Notes: generated by a model not told the origin, from the letters alone. A DNA stretch of 64,000 bases from Veillonella dispar (GCF_900637515.1 NZ_LR134375.1:951952-1015951); one strand, 5' to 3'; counted from the stretch's first letter, positions 7,233-16,297 are shown. Program-made: numbers and translations.

Positions 7233-8018
7233 ATGAAACTATCTTATCTTGTACCTACAACAGAATACCTTACTAAAGAAGAAGAAAAAGCTCTCTTTAA
7301 GGAGTACCACGAAACACCATCTCTAAGACGTAAGAAACAAATTAAAGAAGACTTAGTATTAAATCAGTGCGGACAAATTATTAGTATTGCATCCATATAC
7401 AAGAACGTCGACGACATCGAAGACCTCTTCCAAGAAGGCATGATTGCTGTACTCGAATCTTTCGAGAACTATGATTATACTCACGAGGCTTCTTTTACGA
7501 CCTATATGCGTCGAGGTATCTTCCGTCAGATATGCGATTACCTTAGACGGAATAAAACAATAGGCTTGCCTCAAGCAGCTATCGAGAAGCTTAAGAAAAT
7601 CAACAAGGCTAAAGAACTTCTCGAACGACTTAATAAACCGATCACGACTGAAGCCATCTCCGATATCACCAATATCAAAGAACACAATGTAATCGAAATA
7701 CTTAATACACTCTCAGTCGAAGAATTAGATCGCTTATGTAACGATGGAGAAGGAGAAGTATCGATCCTAGAACATGTCGAAGATAAACAAGCCTCAAAAG
7801 CATTCGACGACGTACTCGATGACATGACTGAACCTACGATCGATATGTCGTGCTTAAGCGACCGAGAAAAGGAAGTCATTATACTACTCTACTACAAAAA
7901 CTTATCCCTACATCAAATAGCTAGACGACTACATCTGAAAATAACTTTAATATCTGATGCTAAGTCTAGAGCTCTCAAGAAATTAAGAAAGGCACTATCC
8001 CATGACAATCAACATTAG
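7233..8018 (+). CDS. Phage-encoded sigma-70 family factor
   Basis: A 261-residue protein preceded by AAAGGA. Region 2 covers about 35-108, with DIEDLFQEGMIAVLESFENY and the core/-10 helix FTTYMRRGIFRQICDYLRR. A region-3-like segment spans about 111-165. Region 4 spans about 205-255 (LSDREKEVIILLYYKNLSL..A..L). This is the layout of SigB/SigF/SigH-type alternative factors rather than of short ECF factors. It sits just before the late genes and probably redirects host RNA polymerase to late or other phage promoters. Its target promoters are unknown; see the element at 8894. Confidence 0.88.
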   Translation: MKLSYLVPTTEYLTKEEEKALFKEYHETPSLRRKKQIKEDLVLNQCGQIISIASIYKNVDDIEDLFQEGMIAVLESFENYDYTHEASFTTYMRRGIFRQICDYLRRNKTIGLPQAAIEKLKKINKAKELLERLNKPITTEAISDITNIKEHNVIEILNTLSVEELDRLCNDGEGEVSILEHVEDKQASKAFDDVLDDMTEPTIDMSCLSDREKEVIILLYYKNLSLHQIARRLHLKITLISDAKSRALKKLRKALSHDNQH

Positions 8019-8178
8019 AAGACAACAACCGAACGAAGAACCTAATATCCTTATCGACCACGAAAATAATCGTGTAGTCATCGTATCGACATTCTATTTA
8101 AAAGCGATCGTGTACACCGTGATCGCCTTATTCTCCTTAATAGCTTACTTAATCATTTCTCTTATTATTAACATATAA
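8002..8178 (+). CDS. 58-residue single-pass membrane protein
   Basis: Starts at an ATG inside the end of the sigma gene (17-bp overlap). Residues 1-33 are polar (MTINIRRQQPNEEPN) and residues about 34-58 form one hydrophobic helix ending at the C terminus. The overlap with the sigma gene suggests coupled synthesis. Such a small membrane partner might sequester or signal to the sigma factor, but that is speculation. Confidence 0.6.
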   Translation: MTINIRRQQPNEEPNILIDHENNRVVIVSTFYLKAIVYTVIALFSLIAYLIISLIINI

Positions 8179-8197
8179 AATACTAAAGGACTTAATT

Positions 8198-8707
8198 ATG
8201 AAATATGCTAAACAACAGAAAGCTCTTATCAAAGAACTGCTAGATAGCTCTAATAATTATATTGAACAACCACTCTTTAACGAAGAACATCCTTACTATA
8301 ATACTAATTTAGCCCGTAAATATTTATATCGATATCGAGATGCTAAGACAAATCTTAAACAGTCAAATGCTTTAACTAAACTCTATCAACAAGATATATC
8401 GCGTATCGACGATAGCGAGTTACAATCACTACTTACTAAATACAAGCAAGAAGAATTAGCCTCACAGAAAGAATATATCGCTATTCAACAAGAAGTCATC
8501 AATACTATTAATAAAGTACCAGATGCACGTTACAAGCTACTTTTAACAAACTACTACCTAAACGATATACCTCTCGTACAAATTGCTAGTAATTGGGAAC
8601 AGTCATATACACAAAACAGAGGATGTACCTTCAGAGCTATTAAATATATTCATGTCGAAGCCCTCAAACAAGTATGTGAAGTATTACATGGAGGCAACAA
8701 TGGATAA
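8198..8707 (+). CDS. DUF1492/ArpU-like late transcription regulator
   Basis: A 169-residue helical protein with AAAGGA upstream. The middle (55-105) is predicted coiled coil. Residues 107-160 (VPDARYKLLLTNYYLNDIPL) resemble the sigma-region-4-like helix-turn-helix of DUF1492, ArpU and RinA proteins, which activate late operons of Firmicute phages. It lies directly upstream of the terminase region, the usual place for that family. The match is by pattern only. Confidence 0.6.
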   Translation: MKYAKQQKALIKELLDSSNNYIEQPLFNEEHPYYNTNLARKYLYRYRDAKTNLKQSNALTKLYQQDISRIDDSELQSLLTKYKQEELASQKEYIAIQQEVINTINKVPDARYKLLLTNYYLNDIPLVQIASNWEQSYTQNRGCTFRAIKYIHVEALKQVCEVLHGGNNG

Positions 8708-8780
8708 CGAACTATTATTAATCATATTGTTTGTACTATTAACAATGTACTTACCTATGATGATCATGTCGTTATATTAA
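8700..8780 (+). CDS. 26-residue hydrophobic peptide
   Basis: An ATG at 8700 overlaps the previous stop and has GGAGG five bases upstream, a near-ideal ribosome site. The peptide is four polar residues followed by an almost continuous hydrophobic helix (LLLIILFVLLTMYLPMMIM). The strong initiation signal makes it likely to be translated. No function can be assigned. Confidence 0.5.
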   Translation: MDNELLLIILFVLLTMYLPMMIMSLY

Positions 8781-8805
8781 CGAACCAACAACTTAAGAAC
8801 TACAA

Positions 8806-8838
8806 AGGCGGCCGAACACAAATCGACCGCCTCTTTAT
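8806..8838 (+). terminator. Intrinsic terminator ending the regulatory block
   Basis: AGGCGG (8806-8811) pairs with CCGCCT (8827-8832), followed by CTTTATTTTT. Confidence 0.75.
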
Positions 8839-8893
8839 TTTTAATAGCTTCTTATACTTATCTTAATAACAATACTATTAATAATAATAACAA

Positions 8894-8931
8894 CATCTTC
8901 CCCTAATTTCCCCTTAACATCATAATATAAT
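8894..8931 (+). promoter_or_regulatory. Shared promoter-like element, copy B (late promoter candidate)
   Basis: Gap-free match to 3905-3942, with TTCCCC, AATTTCCCC and TATAAT at 8926-8931. It lies in the 370-bp gap before the terminase genes, where a late promoter is expected. AACATCTT occurs at 8892-8899 and 9013-9020 and inverted at 8985-8992, possibly marking an activator site. No standard -35 box is seen. Confidence 0.5.
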
Positions 8932-9049
8932 ATTAGAGGGTACAAAACATTTAAAATTTACCTCCTATTATTTATACCCTTAAAGAAGATGTCATAATTT
9001 TAGTCCTTTTCTAACATCTTTGATTAATTTTTACTACTGGAAAAAAGAT

Positions 9050-9073
9050 ACCCTCTGACGAGGGTTCTTTTTT
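9050..9073 (+). terminator. Terminator or antitermination site before terminase
   Basis: CCCTC (9051-9055), loop TGAC, GAGGG (9060-9064), then TTCTTTTTTTT. It stands between the candidate late promoter and the terminase gene, so late transcripts must read through it or start after it. Confidence 0.75.
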
Positions 9074-9149
9074 TTGCCTTATCAACCAAACATATATTCG
9101 TAGTTATAAACTACTTAATAATACATACACATATCAAACAGCGAAAGAG

Positions 9150-9623
9150 GTGAGATCCATTGCTATAACACAAGACGCCAAAGGAAGAATCGTTGTAGAT
9201 GGGTATACGCTCACTTTTAAACAAGCTAGGTTTTGTGAAGAATACGTTTCTAACGGCAATGTTATTAACGAAGCGGTCATTAAAGCTGGTTATTCAAAAT
9301 CCAGCCCATCGGTCGTAAATAGCATGGGCCTAGAAAACCTCAACAAACCAGCTTGTAAGGCTTATATAGCCGAATTACAACAACGATTTAGACAAACTGC
9401 TGATCATAGAGTAGCTACCATAGAAGAGCGACGTAACTTACTTACTCAATGGATATACAGTGACGATGTAAGGTACAACGACAAACTTAAAGCACTCGAT
9501 ATCTTAAACAAGATGGATGCTGCTTATGAACAACGTATCAAGATGGATACGACGATAAATAATCCGGTTCAGTCCCTTACAACAGAAGAGCTTAGAAAGT
9601 TAATTGATAATAAACCCGATTAA
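9150..9623 (+). CDS. terS: Terminase small subunit
   Basis: A 157-residue protein. LTFKQARFCEEYVSNGN and EAVIKAGYS near the N terminus are the helix-turn-helix of the Terminase_2 family, which recognises the packaging start; the central part is helical and oligomerising, and the C terminus would contact the large subunit. The start is uncertain: GTG at 9150 lies inside the GAGGTGA ribosome-site sequence, while an ATT at 9159 has ideal spacing from it. Large subunit gene follows. Confidence 0.85.
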   Translation: MRSIAITQDAKGRIVVDGYTLTFKQARFCEEYVSNGNVINEAVIKAGYSKSSPSVVNSMGLENLNKPACKAYIAELQQRFRQTADHRVATIEERRNLLTQWIYSDDVRYNDKLKALDILNKMDAAYEQRIKMDTTINNPVQSLTTEELRKLIDNKPD

Positions 9624-9676
9624 TGCTCCCTATGTATTTTTGAACTTATGCGAACACATACGAACACTCGAAGGAG

Positions 9677-11098
9677 GTGATACGAATTCCTAAAGCAAGC
9701 CAATTGAGAATGACGCCAGAGCTTAAACAACATATCCAATACCAGGCGAAGCTAGAACTCGCTAGACGAGACTTCTTCGACTATTGCGAGTTAATGGCTC
9801 CAGATTTTTATAAGAGATCGCGGCCTTATCTTCTTTATTTAACAGCTACCTTACAACATTTCGTATCACAATCTTCTAAGAAAGTATTAATAGTATCTAT
9901 GCCACCACGTACTGGTAAATCTAGAACCGCTATTATGTTTACGGAATGGTACTTAGGTAAAGATCCGACACAAAAGATTATGACAGGATCTTATAACGAA
10001 ACCTTATCGACACAATTCGCTAAGTCAGTCAGAAATGCTATTCAAACGAATAAAGCCGATCCATTTACACCGGTCTATTCCGACGTGTTCCCTAATACAA
10101 AGATTAAACAAGGTGATGCGGCTATGAATATGTGGTCCTTAGAAGGACAATATTCATCTTATCTTGCTACATCTCCTTCGGGTACGGCTACCGGTTTCGG
10201 CTGTACGTTAATGATCATAGACGACGTTATTAAGAATGCTCTCGAGGCAAATAATCAACTTACTAAACAAGCTCACTTCGAATGGTTCACTAATACGATG
10301 TTATCTCGTTTAGAAGAAGGCGGAAAAATCATTATCATTATGACACGCTGGGCATCAGATGATTTAGCTGGACGTATTATTAATCACTTTAAAGACGATG
10401 CCGAAGTCGTATCGCTTAAAGCACTTCAAGACGACGGAACGATGTTATGTGACGAAGTACTTTCTAGAGAATCATACGAAGAGAAGAAGAAATTAATATC
10501 GCCCGATATATTCTATGCGAACTACCAACAAGAACCGATCGACCTTAAAGGACAGCTATACTCGTCTTTAAAGACATACGATACTCTTCCTCAATTCGAG
10601 AAGATACAATCTTACACCGATACAGCCGATACAGGTTCTGACTATTTATGTTCGATCATATACGGCATCCGACAAAAGGAAGCTTATATTCTCGACGTTA
10701 TATATACGAACGAACCGATGGAGATAACAGAGCCCTTAGTCGCAAAACATTTGTTCGATTATAAAGTTAATGAAGCGTACATCGAATCGAACAACGGCGG
10801 CCGAGGATTCTCACGTCAAATCTCCCATTATTTAACAGATATACATAATACTAACCATACAGTCATCATACCGTTCCATCAATCAAAGAATAAACAATCA
10901 CGAATACTATCTAATGCTACATGGGTAATGGAACATATATACTTCCCGATAAACTGGCACAACAAATTCCCCGAGTTTTATAAAGCCATAACTTCTTATC
11001 AGCGTGAAGGTAAAAACCTACACGACGATGCTCCCGATGCTTTAACAGGCGTCGCCGAGAAGATTAATACACAAACTCCTATATTCTCATTCGATTAA
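9677..11098 (+). CDS. terL: Terminase large subunit
   Basis: A 473-residue packaging motor. The ATPase part has a Walker A box SMPPRTGKS (about 74-82) and Walker B LMIIDD (about 178-183). The RuvC/RNase H-like nuclease part has Asp in TDTADTG (about 315-318), Glu in EAYIESNN (about 370) and Asp in DDAPDALTG (about 451-457). It cuts and pumps DNA into proheads at the portal. As with the small subunit, GTG at 9677 overlaps an AAGGAGGTGA ribosome site, and an in-frame ATT at 9686 is an alternative start. Confidence 0.95.
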   Translation: MIRIPKASQLRMTPELKQHIQYQAKLELARRDFFDYCELMAPDFYKRSRPYLLYLTATLQHFVSQSSKKVLIVSMPPRTGKSRTAIMFTEWYLGKDPTQKIMTGSYNETLSTQFAKSVRNAIQTNKADPFTPVYSDVFPNTKIKQGDAAMNMWSLEGQYSSYLATSPSGTATGFGCTLMIIDDVIKNALEANNQLTKQAHFEWFTNTMLSRLEEGGKIIIIMTRWASDDLAGRIINHFKDDAEVVSLKALQDDGTMLCDEVLSRESYEEKKKLISPDIFYANYQQEPIDLKGQLYSSLKTYDTLPQFEKIQSYTDTADTGSDYLCSIIYGIRQKEAYILDVIYTNEPMEITEPLVAKHLFDYKVNEAYIESNNGGRGFSRQISHYLTDIHNTNHTVIIPFHQSKNKQSRILSNATWVMEHIYFPINWHNKFPEFYKAITSYQREGKNLHDDAPDALTGVAEKINTQTPIFSFD

Positions 11099-11112
11099 CT
11101 AAAGGATATCCA

Positions 11113-12516
11113 ATGAATACTACCGAACAATGGATCGACATCATACGTCGCAATACAGGTATCTCGGAACAACAATTTGTACAAGCCGAATACGAAAAAT
11201 TCCTGTACTCTAAGAAACGACGTAAGATGCTTTTATCACGACAATATTATTTAGGCAATCAACAAGAACCTAAGCATCTTGTATATACAGCGAAAGATAC
11301 GATGCAAGATGCGTCCGGTATTATACCTAATAATAAAATCATCAATAACTTATTCGACGATCTAGTCGATCAAAAGACTAATTATCTATTATCACAACAG
11401 ATCGATGCACAAACTGACGACGATATCGACGTAACCGAGTACTTTAATCCAAGCTTTCAAAATCTATTAAAGGAATTAGGTAAGGACGTATACCAATGCT
11501 CGATCGGTTATCTACATCCGTTTATCGACGAACAAGGTAACTTGTCCTTTAAGCGCTTTAAACCAGAAAACGTTATCCCGTTCTGGCACGACGAAGCACA
11601 TAAACAACTCGATGCCTTTATTCATTTCTACGACGTCGAGATCTATCAAAGTCCTTCTATCACGACGACCGAAACACACGTCGAATATTACTTACCCGAA
11701 GGCGTACATTATTATATTTACTCTAACGGTCAACTAGCTCCCGATACATCCAAATTAAATACGGCGTATATCCATAAGAACGATATTTCTTATAATTGGA
11801 CGTCCGTACCGTTGATCTGGTTTAAGCCTAATTCAGACGAAACATTCTTACTCGATCGTATTAAGACACTCCAAGATGCTCTTAATCAAATGATATCTAA
11901 CTTCGCTAACGTGATGTCTCAAGACGTACATAATACGATCTTGGTCCTTAAAGGATACGACGGCACTAACCTCGAAGAATTCCGACATAATTTAGCCAAG
12001 CATGGCGTTATTAAAATATCCTCGACTCCGGAAGTACAAGGCGATGTCGAAGCACTTAACGTTAACGTCGATGCAACTAACTATACGACGATTATTAAAG
12101 AACTCGAACGCGCGATTATTACGAATGGACGAGGCTTCGATGCTAAGGACGACCGTATGGCGAATAATCCGAATCAGATGAATATTAATTCGATGTACTC
12201 AGATATCGACCTCGACGCTAACGATCTCGAAGCGGAATTCCAAGCGTCGCTGCATCATTTAGTGGACTTTATTAATGCCTATCGTTCCCTTAACAGTCTT
12301 CCGATTATTTCTTCTATTAACTTTATCTTTAATAGAGACTTACCAGTTAACCAACAAGATACGATTAATGCAATTAAAGATTCTGTCGGCATCCTTTCCG
12401 AAAGAACTCTCGTAGCTAATCATCCGTTTACGCTAAACGTCGACGAAGAACTCGAACAAATTAAGAAAGAGCGACAAGAAGTATTTAACCAAGATTATAC
12501 ATACGAAGGTAACTAA
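11113..12516 (+). CDS. Portal protein (SPP1 gp6-like)
   Basis: A 467-residue protein between large terminase and MuF-like genes, the fixed place of the portal. The order of an early region with RQYYLGNQ, a central acidic beta part with YNWTSVPLIWF, and a long helical C-terminal part with the NQMNINSMYSD segment agrees with SPP1-type portals. It forms the ring through which DNA enters and to which connectors attach. Confidence 0.9.
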   Translation: MNTTEQWIDIIRRNTGISEQQFVQAEYEKFLYSKKRRKMLLSRQYYLGNQQEPKHLVYTAKDTMQDASGIIPNNKIINNLFDDLVDQKTNYLLSQQIDAQTDDDIDVTEYFNPSFQNLLKELGKDVYQCSIGYLHPFIDEQGNLSFKRFKPENVIPFWHDEAHKQLDAFIHFYDVEIYQSPSITTTETHVEYYLPEGVHYYIYSNGQLAPDTSKLNTAYIHKNDISYNWTSVPLIWFKPNSDETFLLDRIKTLQDALNQMISNFANVMSQDVHNTILVLKGYDGTNLEEFRHNLAKHGVIKISSTPEVQGDVEALNVNVDATNYTTIIKELERAIITNGRGFDAKDDRMANNPNQMNINSMYSDIDLDANDLEAEFQASLHHLVDFINAYRSLNSLPIISSINFIFNRDLPVNQQDTINAIKDSVGILSERTLVANHPFTLNVDEELEQIKKERQEVFNQDYTYEGN

Positions 12517-12518
12517 TC

Positions 12519-13514
12519 ATGTATTGGGAAGATCGTTTTCTAAGCGATAAAGAACAAAGTATCCTCGATGCACAACAACAGTTTAATGAACTGTCATCGA
12601 TTACTGAATATGCTCTCGAAAAACAACTATCACAAATACAGTCGTTCTACCAGAAATATGCCGATACTAACGGCATAAGCTTACAAGAAGCCAAGAAACA
12701 ATTAACGGCAAGAGAACTTAAAGCATTTAAGCTAACACTTAAGCAATATATCAAACTAGCACAACAGAAGAACTTATCTCCTAAGCAGATCAAGCTCCTC
12801 GAGAACGCATCCTTGCGCTCACGTCTCTCACGCATCGAAGCGCTCTGGATACATACACAACAATTCGCCGAAGAGATGGCCGCCGATACTAATACCCATT
12901 TAACAGATTTCCTTCTTAAGCAATACCAATCTAGTTATTATAAAGCAGCCTATACTACACAATCACTATTAGGTAACTATCAAACATTCAGACAAGTACC
13001 TAAGAAACAGATATTAGCCACATTACAGCAACCCTGGAACGAACAAAACTTCTCCGATCGTATATGGCAACAAAAAGACGTACTCATCACAAAGCTACGT
13101 CAAGAGATAACACGTTCCTTTATAGCACAAGAACCGTCAGAGCGTACAACAGAACGTATATCACATACATTCGACACACAAATCTCGAATGTACGACGCT
13201 TAGTCGAAACCGAAACAGCTTACGTTCAAGAATTAGCTCTACACGATACCTTTAAGGAGTTAAACGTAAAAGAATACCAGATCTTAGCGACGCTCGATAA
13301 GCATACGTCCTCGATATGTCGTCACCTCGATAAACATATCGTACCGATGTCCGATTATAAACCCGGTATAACGGCACCGCCATTTCATCCGTATTGTCGT
13401 TCGACGATGATACCGAACGTACCGCTTAACTCGCGAGCATCCAGACCAGATCAGAAGACAAAGTACATACCCGATATGACTTATGAAGAGTGGAAGTCCG
13501 ATTATTTAACCTAA
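12519..13514 (+). CDS. MuF-like minor head protein
   Basis: A 331-residue protein two bases after the portal stop. The first 200 residues are helical. Residues about 228-305 carry the Phage_Mu_F domain: VETETAYVQ, YQILATLDKHTSSICR and PPFHPYCRSTMIP with conserved Cys, Asp and His. MuF proteins are carried in the prohead next to the portal. It has no extra C-terminal toxin domain, unlike some MuF fusions. Confidence 0.9.
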   Translation: MYWEDRFLSDKEQSILDAQQQFNELSSITEYALEKQLSQIQSFYQKYADTNGISLQEAKKQLTARELKAFKLTLKQYIKLAQQKNLSPKQIKLLENASLRSRLSRIEALWIHTQQFAEEMAADTNTHLTDFLLKQYQSSYYKAAYTTQSLLGNYQTFRQVPKKQILATLQQPWNEQNFSDRIWQQKDVLITKLRQEITRSFIAQEPSERTTERISHTFDTQISNVRRLVETETAYVQELALHDTFKELNVKEYQILATLDKHTSSICRHLDKHIVPMSDYKPGITAPPFHPYCRSTMIPNVPLNSRASRPDQKTKYIPDMTYEEWKSDYLT

Positions 13515-13534
13515 TCGGCGCCACTCTTATTATA

Positions 13535-13563
13535 TTGTCTTTTTACATTTTGTAGACGATAAA
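13535..13563 (+). promoter_or_regulatory. Weak promoter candidate before scaffold gene
   Basis: TTGTCT, 17-bp spacer, GATAAA in the 131-bp gap before the scaffold gene; a GTGAG/CTCAC inverted repeat follows near 13590. It could raise expression of scaffold and capsid. Weak match. Confidence 0.25.
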
Positions 13564-13645
13564 GAACAAAATTAACTAATTAATTCAATGTGAGATGTGA
13601 CTCACGATAATCAAACGAACGTATTAATGCAAGGAGTATTTCCCT

Positions 13646-14239
13646 ATGACTAAAGAACAACTATTAGCCCTTAACCTTACCGAAGAACAATGCGCAACTA
13701 TTCTTGAAGATTATGGTAAGAACTACGTATCTAAAGCTCAATTTAACGAGAAGAACGATGCATACAAGAGCGCTAAGAAAGAAATTGAAAACCTAACTAA
13801 CGATATTAACACGTTATCGAAAACTAACGAAGCGAACGAAGCATTACAATCTCAAATCAAAGAACTTCAAGACGCCGCAGCAAAAAGAGAAGCCGATTAC
13901 GTCGAAAATATTAAGAATATGAAAATCGACACAGCCATCGCTAAAGAAGTACTGCAAGCCGGCGCTATGAATCAATCCATCTTAACAGGCTTATTAGATC
14001 GCTCTAAGATTACGTACGATAACGATACTATCACTGGTATTCAAGAACAAATTCAATCTTTAAAAGAATCTGATCCATATTTATTTAAACAAGATTCTAT
14101 TAAAGGAGTTATACCAGGGGAAGCTACACCTAAAACCGATAACGGTTTAACTAAAGAACAATTCAAAAAATTATCTTATCTCGATCGCGTTAAGTTACAA
14201 GAATCCGATCCCGATTTGTACGAAGAATTATCTCACTAA
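13646..14239 (+). CDS. Capsid scaffold protein (GP20 type)
   Basis: A 197-residue charged protein with a long coiled coil (about 25-95) and a C-terminal segment LTKEQFKKLSYLDRVKLQ, typical of phage minor structural GP20 scaffolds, which end in a capsid-binding helix. AAGGAG ribosome site. It lies immediately before the major capsid gene. Confidence 0.85.
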   Translation: MTKEQLLALNLTEEQCATILEDYGKNYVSKAQFNEKNDAYKSAKKEIENLTNDINTLSKTNEANEALQSQIKELQDAAAKREADYVENIKNMKIDTAIAKEVLQAGAMNQSILTGLLDRSKITYDNDTITGIQEQIQSLKESDPYLFKQDSIKGVIPGEATPKTDNGLTKEQFKKLSYLDRVKLQESDPDLYEELSH

Positions 14240-14264
14240 TTAATTACAAGGAGACCATCTAACA

Positions 14265-15113
14265 ATGGCAAACGAAACGAAACTCGCAAATATTATTAAC
14301 CCTCAAGTTATGCAAGATATGGTATCTGCTGGCTTGCCTAAAGCATTAAAATTTACACAATTCGCAGCTGTTAACGAAGAACTTAAAGGCGTTCCTGGCG
14401 ACACTGTAACTATTCCGGCATGGGCTTATATCGGTGCTGCTGAAGACGTAGCAGAAGGCGCTGAAGTAACGACTGCTACTATGTCCGCTTCTACTAAAAC
14501 TGTACAAATTAAAACAGCTGGTAAAGCTATCACATTGACAGATAAAGCAGTTAACTCTGGTCTAGGCGATCCTGTCGGCCAAGCTACTTATCAATTATCC
14601 TTATCTATGGCAGACAAAATCGATAATGACGTATTAGCAGCTTTGGGTACTACTACTTTGGCAGCTACTTCCACAAAAGTTATCTCCTATGAAGGTGTTG
14701 TAGCAGCTGTCGATAAATTGAATGAAGAAGGCAACACAGACAAAGTATTGTTCGTAGCTCCTAGCCAAGTAACTACTCTTCGTCTAGATCCTAACTTCAT
14801 TGACCGCAATAAATATAATGCCGACGTAATGATGAACGGCGAAATCGGTATGATCGCTGGCTGTCGTGTCGTTGCTTCTCGTCGTATCGATGACTCTAAA
14901 GCGACTATCGATAACTTCATCGTATGCTTGACTCCAGAAGTCGAAGACGGTACTCCAGCTCTTCCAGCTGTTACTATCTATACTAAAGCAGAAGCTAACC
15001 TCGAAACTGAACGTCATGCTAAAGCATTGTCTACTGATATCGTAGTATCTGCACATTATGCCGTAGGTTTGACTAACGAATCTAAAGTCGTAAAAGCAAC
15101 TTTCAAAAAATAA
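14265..15113 (+). CDS. Major capsid protein
   Basis: A 282-residue protein with AAGGAG upstream. N-terminal NPQVMQDMVSAGLPKALKF, then GVPGDTVTIPAWAYIG and a repeated Thr/Ala beta section agree with HK97-fold capsid proteins of the type common in Firmicute siphoviruses and myoviruses. Codon choice is more biased than in neighbours (many GCT and ACT codons), as expected for the most abundant virion protein. Confidence 0.9.
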   Translation: MANETKLANIINPQVMQDMVSAGLPKALKFTQFAAVNEELKGVPGDTVTIPAWAYIGAAEDVAEGAEVTTATMSASTKTVQIKTAGKAITLTDKAVNSGLGDPVGQATYQLSLSMADKIDNDVLAALGTTTLAATSTKVISYEGVVAAVDKLNEEGNTDKVLFVAPSQVTTLRLDPNFIDRNKYNADVMMNGEIGMIAGCRVVASRRIDDSKATIDNFIVCLTPEVEDGTPALPAVTIYTKAEANLETERHAKALSTDIVVSAHYAVGLTNESKVVKATFKK

Positions 15114-15127
15114 TATAGGTTAATATC

Positions 15128-15493
15128 ATGGATCAAATAAAAGAACTAATACGTATAGCGACACATTTTAACGTGACGCAAGAATACGACTCTGTTCTTC
15201 AATATATCTATGATGCGGAACGGCAATATCTTCTTAATATCCTTAACCTAGAAGATTTGCCTTCCGAACTATCTGGGCTGCTCGATAAAAGAGTAGCCGC
15301 AAGGTTTATCGATCACCATAAGGATTTAATTCTTAAAGAAGCTGACCTTCAGCCAATCAAACGGTTAAAAGAAGGAGACACTGAAATCGAATTCGGCGGC
15401 GATAATACCTTATCATATCTATCTTCTCTTATTAGTAAATGGACTTCATTGGAAGGTACAGACATAACATGTTATCGAACATTAAAATGGTAG
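15128..15493 (+). CDS. Head-tail connector (adaptor, gp6/gp15-like)
   Basis: A 121-residue helical protein right after the capsid gene. The opening DQIKELIRIATHFNVTQEYD and paired helices fit the small DNA-packaging adaptors that bind under the portal. Assigned mainly by position and length. Confidence 0.7.
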   Translation: MDQIKELIRIATHFNVTQEYDSVLQYIYDAERQYLLNILNLEDLPSELSGLLDKRVAARFIDHHKDLILKEADLQPIKRLKEGDTEIEFGGDNTLSYLSSLISKWTSLEGTDITCYRTLKW

Positions 15494-15846
15494 CTCGTCA
15501 ACATTTCGAGCGTCTTTATCAAGATACATGTATTCTTACTGAACAACGAAAGGCTATTCAAGATCCTCTCACTGGCATAATTAAGAACGGCGAACTCGAA
15601 GCAATCAGTTACCCTTGTCGAGTTTCATTCAAAACTCTTCAAACTAACGATATTATCAATAAGCTACCATCATCTTCTCAGACAGTAGTCTTATTTATTT
15701 CGCCAGATCTCGAGATTAAGCCAGGTACTGATATCGAGGTTATCCGTAATAACCGGCACTTCGCTTATACAGCTTCCTCACAAGTAGCGTTATACGACAC
15801 TCACCAAGAGATCCAATTAACGCTCAAGAGTAAACATAATGGCTAA
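15469..15846 (+). CDS. Head closure protein
   Basis: About 125 residues, beta-rich in its second half (VVLFISPDLEIKPGTDIEVI), as in head-closure or stopper proteins such as SPP1 gp16. The ATG at 15469 is preferred because GGAAGG lies 12 bases upstream; 15439 and 15487 are alternatives. It overlaps both neighbours. Confidence 0.65.
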   Translation: MLSNIKMVARQHFERLYQDTCILTEQRKAIQDPLTGIIKNGELEAISYPCRVSFKTLQTNDIINKLPSSSQTVVLFISPDLEIKPGTDIEVIRNNRHFAYTASSQVALYDTHQEIQLTLKSKHNG

Positions 15847-16297
15847 CGTTACAGTCGACCTCTCGGGATTCGAAGATTTATTAAAGAAGACACAAGAGCT
15901 TCAGAATAATATATCGTCTCTTAACGAAGAGATCACCGATAACTTAGCACAACATTATTTGGCAGAAGCTATAGCGAATACTCCAGTCGGAGCGATAGCG
16001 ATATCGCCGGACGGTAAATACCGTTCAGAATCGGAACACATGAGACGATCGTGGGAAGCAGAACGCATTAACGATACTACCGTTAAAGTACAGAATTCAG
16101 CTTCCTATGCTTCGTATGTAAACGACGGCCACAGACAACGACCAGGACGTTTTATACCCGTATTGGGTAAACGTCTTACTAAGTCGTTTGTTAAGGGCTT
16201 ACATATGCAAGAGAAGGCAGAAGCGGCTACGAGAAGAGCTTCAGACAAGATCATGAAGAACGCGCTCGACGACTACTTATCAACGTGGAGCAAATAA
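15839..16297 (+). CDS. HK97 gp10-like tail completion protein
   Basis: A 152-residue protein. ANTPVGAI, GKYRSESEHMRRSW, the SYASYVNDGH motif and RPGRFIP are hallmarks of the HK97 gp10/SPP1 gp16.1 family, which caps the neck or the tail. It overlaps its neighbours by 8 and 1 bp. Confidence 0.85.
   Translation: MANVTVDLSGFEDLLKKTQELQNNISSLNEEITDNLAQHYLAEAIANTPVGAIAISPDGKYRSESEHMRRSWEAERINDTTVKVQNSASYASYVNDGHRQRPGRFIPVLGKRLTKSFVKGLHMQEKAEAATRRASDKIMKNALDDYLSTWSK

Noticed and set aside
12519-13514. MuF-linked polymorphic toxin
   Set aside because: The protein ends shortly after the MuF domain and has no extra C-terminal domain or immunity gene.
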